Source: Phytohabitans rumicis (GTDB lineage: Bacteria > Actinomycetota > Actinomycetes > Mycobacteriales > Micromonosporaceae). Taken from it: a DNA stretch of 64,000 nucleotides. Made by a program: the position numbers and the translations under genes. The DNA lies in the NCBI RefSeq assembly GCF_011764445.1, contig NZ_BLPG01000001.1, positions 6,651,001-6,715,000 of the forward strand. Direction: 5' to 3'. The stretch's first letter is position 1; the number at the start of each line of letters is the position of its first letter. Shown here piece after piece: positions 58,011-64,000 of the stretch. Below the pieces are notes generated by a model, which had not been told where the DNA came from, did no database searches, and worked only from the letters and a program-made list of their open reading frames with translations.

Positions 58011-58131
58011 TGTCGATCAAGGATTTCCCCGTCGATCAAGGGCGAATGGTCGTGGTTTGGAGATCGAGTCACGGCCATTCGCCCTTGATCGACGGGCAAG
58101 CCCTTGATCGACGGCGAAAGTCCTTGATCGA
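58011..58131. repeat. GATCAAGG palindromic repeat, copy G
   Basis: Two GATCAAGG motifs left and three CCTTGATC right, the mirror of copy A, which has three and two. Core arms GTCGATCAAGGGCGAATGGT and GGCCATTCGCCCTTGATCGA show compensatory changes (AATGG with CCATT). Ends 22 bp before the LigD-like start. Confidence 0.92.
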
Positions 58132-58152
58132 TGGAGGGCTGACAGTGGAAGC

Positions 58153-59109
58153 ATGTGTGGCATGGGCGATGAGGTACGGGACGACGTGACGCTCACCAAT
58201 CTCGACCAGCCGCTCTTCGACGGGGCGGGCGCGACAAAGCGCGACCTGGTGGACTATCTCGACGCGGTGCGTGACCGGATCATCCCGGCGCTGCACGATC
58301 GGCCGCTGTCGGTCGTGCGGGTACGCGTCGGCCAGGAACCGTTCATGCAGAAGAACGTCCCGAAGTACACGCCGTCGTGGGTCAACACGGTCACGCTGTG
58401 GGCCGAGTCGTCGCGGCGGGACGTGTCGTACGCGCTGTGCAACGACCGCCGAACGCTGCTGTGGCTGGCCAACCAGCGGGCGGTGGAATACCACACGACG
58501 CTGGTCCGGGCCGACCGCTGGGATCGCGTCACGCATCTCGTACTCGATCTCGATCCACCTGGGGCGGACGCGTTCGCGCAGACGGTGCGGGCCGCGCACC
58601 TGGTCCGCGAGGCCCTTGCCGGCGCGGGCCTGGTCGGTGCCGTGAAGACCAGCGGGGCGAAGGGCCTGCACATCTTCGTCCCGGTCGACGCGGCGGCCCC
58701 GATCAACGATGTGGCCGCGGCGACGCGGGCGATCGCGGCGCGCGCCGAGCGGATCGACCCGGTGCTGGCGACGACGGCGTTCATCCGGGAGGACCGGGAG
58801 GGGAAGGTCTTCCTGGACTCGACGCGGGCGGGCGGGGCGACGGTGGTGTCCGCGTACAGCCCGCGGGTGCGGCCGGGGGTGCCGGTGTCGTTCCCGGTGG
58901 CCTGGGACGACCTGGACAGCGTCGCCCCCGCCGACTTCACCGTGCGTACGGCGGTGGGGCTGCTGGGCGCGGGCGACCTGTGGGTCGAGCGGATGCCCGC
59001 GCCGCAGCCGCTGCCGGCCGATCTGATCGCGGAGGGACACGAGATCCCGATCGCCCGGGTGCAGGCGATGCACGAGGGCAAGCGCCGAGCCCGAGCCCGC
59101 CGCCAGTGA
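58153..59109 (+). CDS. Stand-alone LigD-type polymerase/primase domain
   Basis: 318 residues from ATG 58153 (ATG 58162 also possible). It matches the polymerase domain of LigD (AEP superfamily) used in bacterial non-homologous end joining and gap repair: LTNLDQPLFDGAGATKRDLVDYL, QKNVPKYTPSWVNTV, VSYALCNDRRTLLWLANQ, THLVLDLDPPGADAF (catalytic Asp pair), KTSGAKGLHIFVPVD and VFLDSTRAGGATVVSAYSPR. No ligase or nuclease domain is fused, and no ku or ligase gene is seen nearby. Separated from the GDPD gene by two palindromic repeats and followed by a matched hairpin repeat. Confidence 0.92.
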   Translation: MCGMGDEVRDDVTLTNLDQPLFDGAGATKRDLVDYLDAVRDRIIPALHDRPLSVVRVRVGQEPFMQKNVPKYTPSWVNTVTLWAESSRRDVSYALCNDRRTLLWLANQRAVEYHTTLVRADRWDRVTHLVLDLDPPGADAFAQTVRAAHLVREALAGAGLVGAVKTSGAKGLHIFVPVDAAAPINDVAAATRAIAARAERIDPVLATTAFIREDREGKVFLDSTRAGGATVVSAYSPRVRPGVPVSFPVAWDDLDSVAPADFTVRTAVGLLGAGDLWVERMPAPQPLPADLIAEGHEIPIARVQAMHEGKRRARARRQ

Positions 59110-59112
59110 GCA

Positions 59113-59170
59113 GTGCAAGGAAGGGCACCTTGTTATGCAAAAAGCGATAACAAGGTGCCCTTCCTTGCAC
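59113..59170. repeat. Hairpin repeat GCAAGGAAGGG family, copy 4 (matched arms)
   Basis: Arms GTGCAAGGAAGGGCACCTTG... and ...CAAGGTGCCCTTCCTTGCAC pair perfectly over 24 bp (59113-59136 with 59147-59170) around GCAAAAAGCG. It lies between convergent genes and probably terminates both. Confidence 0.92.
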
Positions 59171-59177
59171 CAAAGGC

Positions 59178-59741
59178 TCAGGAGGCGTCGTCGAAGCGGC
59201 GGCGTAGCTCGCGCATGTCGTCGTCGTCGACGAGGGCTAGCATCGCCTGCTCCTGGTACTGGGCCGGAATGATGTCGCGGACCCGCTCCGGGTAGCCCTC
59301 GCCACCCTCGGCGACCCGGATCTTCGCCGGTTCGACGAACTCCACCGACAGCGGGCCGGACAGCTTGACGGCGAAGTCCCAGGCGCGGTTGGGCTCGGCG
59401 ACCGCGCACAGGTGGTTGCCGTAGAAGATCCGCACCTCGGCCAGCGTGGTCGCGCCGGGCGGGTCGAAGCCGAGCGTCTTGACCGCGCACAGCACGGCGC
59501 CTTCGCTGGCGACCGCACCGTGGCCGTGGTCGTGGTGCTGGGCCGGGGTGGACTGCTCCAGGATCGCGGCGACCCGGTCGGCGAGCTGGTTTTGCAGGGT
59601 CGGCGGCTTGGCGGGGGCGCCCGAGCCGAGGCCGCGCAGCAGCACCGCCAGTACGGTGGCGGCCACCACGATGATCGCGACGGCGATCCAGCGGGTCCGG
59701 CCGCGCTTGCGTACCGGGGGCGCCTCGATGGCGGCGGTCAT
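59178..59741 (-). CDS. Single-pass membrane protein, unknown function
   Basis: 187 residues from ATG 59741. A basic N-terminus (PPVRKRGRTR) is followed by one transmembrane helix (about 18-37, WIAVAIIVVAATVLAVLLRG), then an extracytoplasmic region with a His-rich stretch AQHHDHGHGAVASEG, AVLCAVKTLGFDPPGATTL and NHLCAVAEPNRAWDFAVKL. Two Cys (VLCAV and HLCAV) may form a disulfide. The C-terminus is acidic (VDDDDMRELRRRFDDAS). No domain recognised. The His cluster could bind metal, which is speculation. Downstream of the GH6 gene on the same strand but separated by a GC-rich hairpin. Confidence 0.75.
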   Translation of the reverse strand: MTAAIEAPPVRKRGRTRWIAVAIIVVAATVLAVLLRGLGSGAPAKPPTLQNQLADRVAAILEQSTPAQHHDHGHGAVASEGAVLCAVKTLGFDPPGATTLAEVRIFYGNHLCAVAEPNRAWDFAVKLSGPLSVEFVEPAKIRVAEGGEGYPERVRDIIPAQYQEQAMLALVDDDDMRELRRRFDDAS

Positions 59742-59764
59742 TCGGCACCGTCCAATCCGCCTGT

Positions 59765-59792
59765 GGGCCCCGCGCCACACCGCGCGGGGCCC
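59765..59792 (-). terminator. GC-rich hairpin after the GH6 cellulase gene
   Basis: GGGCCCCGCG and CGCGGGGCCC form a perfect 10-bp stem with an eight-base loop, 9 bp after the GH6 stop codon. No T-tract, as is common for actinobacterial terminators. Confidence 0.65.
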
Positions 59793-59801
59793 GGGGGCAA
59801 G

Positions 59802-61334
<1,533 letters not shown>

Positions 61335-61392
61335 CTAGCGAGATGTCCGGGGCGTACTAGAGTGCGACTGGGAAGGTACGCTTGGGACTTAG

Positions 61393-62319
61393 ATGATCAT
61401 GCGGCACGAGGCCATGTTCTACGCGGACGACGAGGACTACCTCGTTGGCGTCCGCGAGTTCATCGATGGTGGTCTTGCGGCTGGCGACCCGGTCCTGGTC
61501 GCCGTGCCGGCGCCCCGCCTCCAACTGATCCGCCGCGCCCTGGGCGCCGCCGCGAGCCGGGTACGGCTCCTGGACATGGCGCGCGCCGGGCGCAACCCCG
61601 GTCGCATCATCCCCGCCGTGCTGCACGCCTTCGTCAGCGAGCACGCCGGCCGGTGGGCCCGGATCATCGGGGAGCCGATCTGGCCCGGCCGCCCCGCCGA
61701 CGTCTACCCCCGGTGCGTCCAGCACGAGGCGCTCATCAACCTGGCCCTCGCGGACCGCCGCGCCACCATCCTGTGCCCGTACGACATCGCCGGGCTCGAG
61801 CCGGCGGCGGTCGCGGACGCCGTCCGCACCCACCCGTTCCTGGTCGAGTCGGGTACGCGCCGAGCCAGCGACGGGTACACGGCGCCCGAGTCGGTGGTGG
61901 CCTCGTTCAACCGGCCGCTGCCCGAGCCGTCCGATCCGCCCGCCGTGCTGATCTTCGACACGGGTGAGCTGCCGGCCGTCCGGCGGTTCGTGGTCACCAT
62001 CGCCGAGCTTGCCGGCATGCGCGACGAACGCCTCGACGACCTGCTCGTGGCCGTCAACGAGCTGGCGACCAACGCGGTGACCCATGGCCTGGGTCCGGCC
62101 ACGCTGCGGGTCTGGCGCGACGGCGACGGCCTGGTCTGCGAGGTGCGCGACGGCGGCCAGATGACGGACGTGCTCGCTGGGCGCATCCCGCCGGCGCACC
62201 ACAGCGAGGGCGGCCGCGGGCTGATGCTGGTCAACCTGCTCTCCGACGCCGTGCACATCCACACTCTCCGGACATCCACGACGGTGCGCTTCCATATGGC
62301 GGTGAACGGCGTCGGTTAG
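61393..62319 (+). CDS. MEDS-domain / RsbW-like ATPase regulatory protein
   Basis: 308 residues. The N-terminal MEDS (DcmR-like sensory) domain (about 3-165): HEAMFYADDEDYLVGVREFI, GDPVLVAVPAPRLQLIRRAL, RIIPAVLHAFVSEH and ILCPYDIAGL. The C-terminal HATPase_c domain of the anti-sigma factor kinase type (about 185-300): VRRFVVTIAELAGM, LDDLLVAVNELATNAVTHG (N-box), VCEVRDGGQM and EGGRGLMLVNLLSDAV. This architecture is common in actinobacteria as a one-piece sensor/anti-sigma module. No sigma or anti-anti-sigma gene is adjacent. ATG 61399 is an alternative start. Confidence 0.9.
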   Translation: MIMRHEAMFYADDEDYLVGVREFIDGGLAAGDPVLVAVPAPRLQLIRRALGAAASRVRLLDMARAGRNPGRIIPAVLHAFVSEHAGRWARIIGEPIWPGRPADVYPRCVQHEALINLALADRRATILCPYDIAGLEPAAVADAVRTHPFLVESGTRRASDGYTAPESVVASFNRPLPEPSDPPAVLIFDTGELPAVRRFVVTIAELAGMRDERLDDLLVAVNELATNAVTHGLGPATLRVWRDGDGLVCEVRDGGQMTDVLAGRIPPAHHSEGGRGLMLVNLLSDAVHIHTLRTSTTVRFHMAVNGVG

Positions 62320-62366
62320 CTCTCCGTTCACCTGACGGCCGTTCCGGGCCGCGATGATGCCGCCTT

Positions 62367-64000
62367 GTGAAGAAGCTGAGTGTGGCGCTGGCCGGCGCCC
62401 TGATTCTGACCCTCCTGCCCGGTGCCGCGCAGGCGCACGGGCGGACCGACTTCGACCTGCAGGCCCATCGCGGCGGCCTCGGGCTGCGGGTGGAGAGCAC
62501 GCTCGCCTCCTTCGGGAACGCGTTGCGGCTCGGCGTGAGCACGCTGGAGTTGGACGTGCAGATCACCGAGGACGGTCAGGCGGTGGTGACGCACGACCGC
62601 CGCGTGTCCGGCGCGAAGTGCGCCGACACCGGGCCCGCCGTTCCGGGCGACCCCGAGTTTCCGTACGTCGGCAAGTACGTCAACACGCTGACCCTGGCGC
62701 AGGTGCGGACGCTGGACTGTGGCGGCAAGACCATCCTGCCGGGGCAACTCGCCGTGCCGGGCGCCCGGTTGCCGCTGCTGCGCGAGGTGTTCGCGCTGGT
62801 GAAGCGGTACGGCGCCAGCGGCGTCAAGCTCAACGTGGAGACCAAAGTGGAGGCCGGCGCGCCGAGCGAGACGGCGCCGCGGGAGCGGTTCGTGCAGGTG
62901 ACCGCGCGGGAGATCCGGGCGGCCGGGCTGCTGAAGCAGGTGACGATCCAGAGTTTCGACTGGGGCGCGCTGATGCGGATGCGCCAGGTCGAGCCGCGCC
63001 TGCCGCTGGTTGCTCTCACCAACTACGACTTCCTGCAGACCGGGCAGCCGGGCGCGTCGCCGTGGCTGGGCGGCATCGACATCGACGACTTCGGCGGCGA
63101 CCCGATCAAGGCGATCAAGTCGTTCGGTGCGACCACGTTCTCGCCGGTGCACGGCTTCCCGCAGGGCGGCTCGGTGACCGACCCGGCGTACCGGCCGTAT
63201 GTGACCAAGCAGATGGTCGAGCACGCGCACCGCCACGGCATCAAGGTGGTGCCGTGGACCATCGACGACGTACCGACGATGGGCAAGCTGATCGACGACG
63301 GCGTGGACGGCATCATCACCGACTACCCGGACCGCCTGCGCGGGCTGCTCGCCCAGCGCGGGTTCAAGCTGCCGCGCGGCTACGCCGCCCCGTTCGACAT
63401 CCAGGGCCACCGCGGCGCGCGGGCGGTGCGGCCGGAAAACACACTGCCGGCATTCGAGTACGCGCTGGCGAACCGGGCCGTGTCCACATTGGAGCTCGAC
63501 ACGGGGGTCACGCAGGACGGTCACCTGGTGGTCATCCACGACCGGACGATCAACGGCTCGCACTGCGTCGACACCGCGCCGGCGTGGTCGGGTGACCCGG
63601 AGTTCCCGTACGTCGGCAAGCGGGTGCACGACCTGACGCTGCGCCAGCTCAAGACCATCGACTGCGGATCGAAGACACTGCCGGAGTTTCCGGCGCAGGT
63701 GGCCGTGCCGGGGGCGCGGATCCCGACGCTGGACGAGGTCTTCTCGCTCGTGCGCTCCTCGGGCCGGTCGGACGTACGGCTGAACATCGAAACCAAGATC
63801 AGCCCGACGGTGGCGGACACGGTTCCCGCGGACGCCTTCGCCCGGAAGCTGGTTTCCTCGCTGCGGCGCGCCGGGTTCGTCGACCGCGCCACGATCCAGT
63901 CGTTCGACTGGCGCACGCTCATCGAGGCCCGCCGGCTGGACCGCCGCGTACAGACCGTCGCCCTGGTCTGGCAGTACGGGCCGGCCGAGTGCGCCTCGAT
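62367..64000 (+). CDS. Secreted glycerophosphodiester phosphodiesterase with tandem GDPD domains (partial)
   Basis: At least 544 residues, running off the right edge. GTG 62367 (VKKLSVALAGALILTLLPGAAQAHG) opens a signal peptide. The first GDPD domain has DLQAHRGGLGLRVESTLASF, LELDVQITEDGQAVVTHDRR and VPWTIDDVPTMGKL; the second starts about residue 345 with DIQGHRGARAVRPENTLPAF, LELDTGVTQDGHLVVIHDRT and LNIETKISP. The two share an unusual DPEFPYVGKxV insertion and an LDCGxKT segment, so the second arose by internal duplication. The first has VEST where the second keeps the standard PENT, with the Glu present in both. It would degrade extracellular glycerophosphodiesters for phosphate or glycerol. 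Confidence 0.92.
   Translation, partial: MKKLSVALAGALILTLLPGAAQAHGRTDFDLQAHRGGLGLRVESTLASFGNALRLGVSTLELDVQITEDGQAVVTHDRRVSGAKCADTGPAVPGDPEFPYVGKYVNTLTLAQVRTLDCGGKTILPGQLAVPGARLPLLREVFALVKRYGASGVKLNVETKVEAGAPSETAPRERFVQVTAREIRAAGLLKQVTIQSFDWGALMRMRQVEPRLPLVALTNYDFLQTGQPGASPWLGGIDIDDFGGDPIKAIKSFGATTFSPVHGFPQGGSVTDPAYRPYVTKQMVEHAHRHGIKVVPWTIDDVPTMGKLIDDGVDGIITDYPDRLRGLLAQRGFKLPRGYAAPFDIQGHRGARAVRPENTLPAFEYALANRAVSTLELDTGVTQDGHLVVIHDRTINGSHCVDTAPAWSGDPEFPYVGKRVHDLTLRQLKTIDCGSKTLPEFPAQVAVPGARIPTLDEVFSLVRSSGRSDVRLNIETKISPTVADTVPADAFARKLVSSLRRAGFVDRATIQSFDWRTLIEARRLDRRVQTVALVWQYGPAECAS

Larger units (their letters stand above)
57714..58152. other. Intergenic region with two palindromic repeats in GC-only DNA
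   Basis: A 439-bp region holding GATCAAGG copies F and G separated by about 110 bp of almost pure G/C sequence (57901-58010). No gene supported. Confidence 0.8.

Overview
The window looks like chromosomal DNA from a high-GC actinomycete, most likely a member of the Micromonosporaceae. This is inferred from very high G+C with strong third-position GC bias, GTG/TTG starts, many apparently leaderless genes, two secreted cellulases behind CebR-type operators, and two families of intergenic palindromic repeats. No rRNA, tRNA, insertion sequence, phage or CRISPR array was recognised.

Layout. 1-4 kb: partial DUF3307 membrane protein, small CPCC zinc-ribbon protein, secreted GH9 cellulase under a CebR box. 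4-8 kb: PP2C phosphatase, membrane-anchored protein, GGDEF-EAL protein. 8-14 kb: treX-treY-treZ operon (glycogen to trehalose); its TreZ lacks several residues expected for activity. 14-20 kb: SDR, epoxide hydrolase, MocA and XdhC (molybdenum hydroxylase maturation), ABC exporter. 20-39 kb: purine catabolism in two blocks. The first has PucR, OHCU decarboxylase, HIU hydrolase, uricase, three-subunit xanthine dehydrogenase and guanine/8-oxoguanine deaminase. The second has malate synthase, a DUF6986 aldolase-like protein, allantoinase and allantoicase. Together they would carry guanine/xanthine through urate, allantoin and glyoxylate to malate. Between the blocks sit a VapBC-like toxin-antitoxin pair, a membrane molybdopterin oxidoreductase and a b-type ferric-reductase-like protein paired with a NuoF-ferredoxin fusion. 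39-47 kb: mannonate dehydratase, then a three-gene operon (giant TPR-CHAT protein, small Cys-motif protein, membrane protein), which is the best candidate here for an undescribed system. 47-57 kb: SthA transhydrogenase, MBL hydrolase, secreted asparaginase, PCMT-like methyltransferase, phospholipase D, 41-aa membrane peptide, MarR-pirin operon, NAD kinase, DUF1684 protein, stress protein. 57-64 kb: short GDPD, stand-alone LigD polymerase domain, membrane protein, secreted GH6 cellulase with a second CebR-like box, MEDS-ATPase regulator, and a partial tandem-domain GDPD.

Two cross-cutting observations matter when using this annotation. First, nine otherwise normal genes are each broken by exactly one missing base, nearly always in a G or C run; in each case adding one base restores a full-length protein. 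This looks like sequencing error, so these genes are annotated as whole. Second, a roughly 100-bp palindromic repeat built on GATCAAGG occurs seven times, mostly as close pairs, and a roughly 55-bp hairpin repeat (GCAAGGAAGGG ends) occurs four times.
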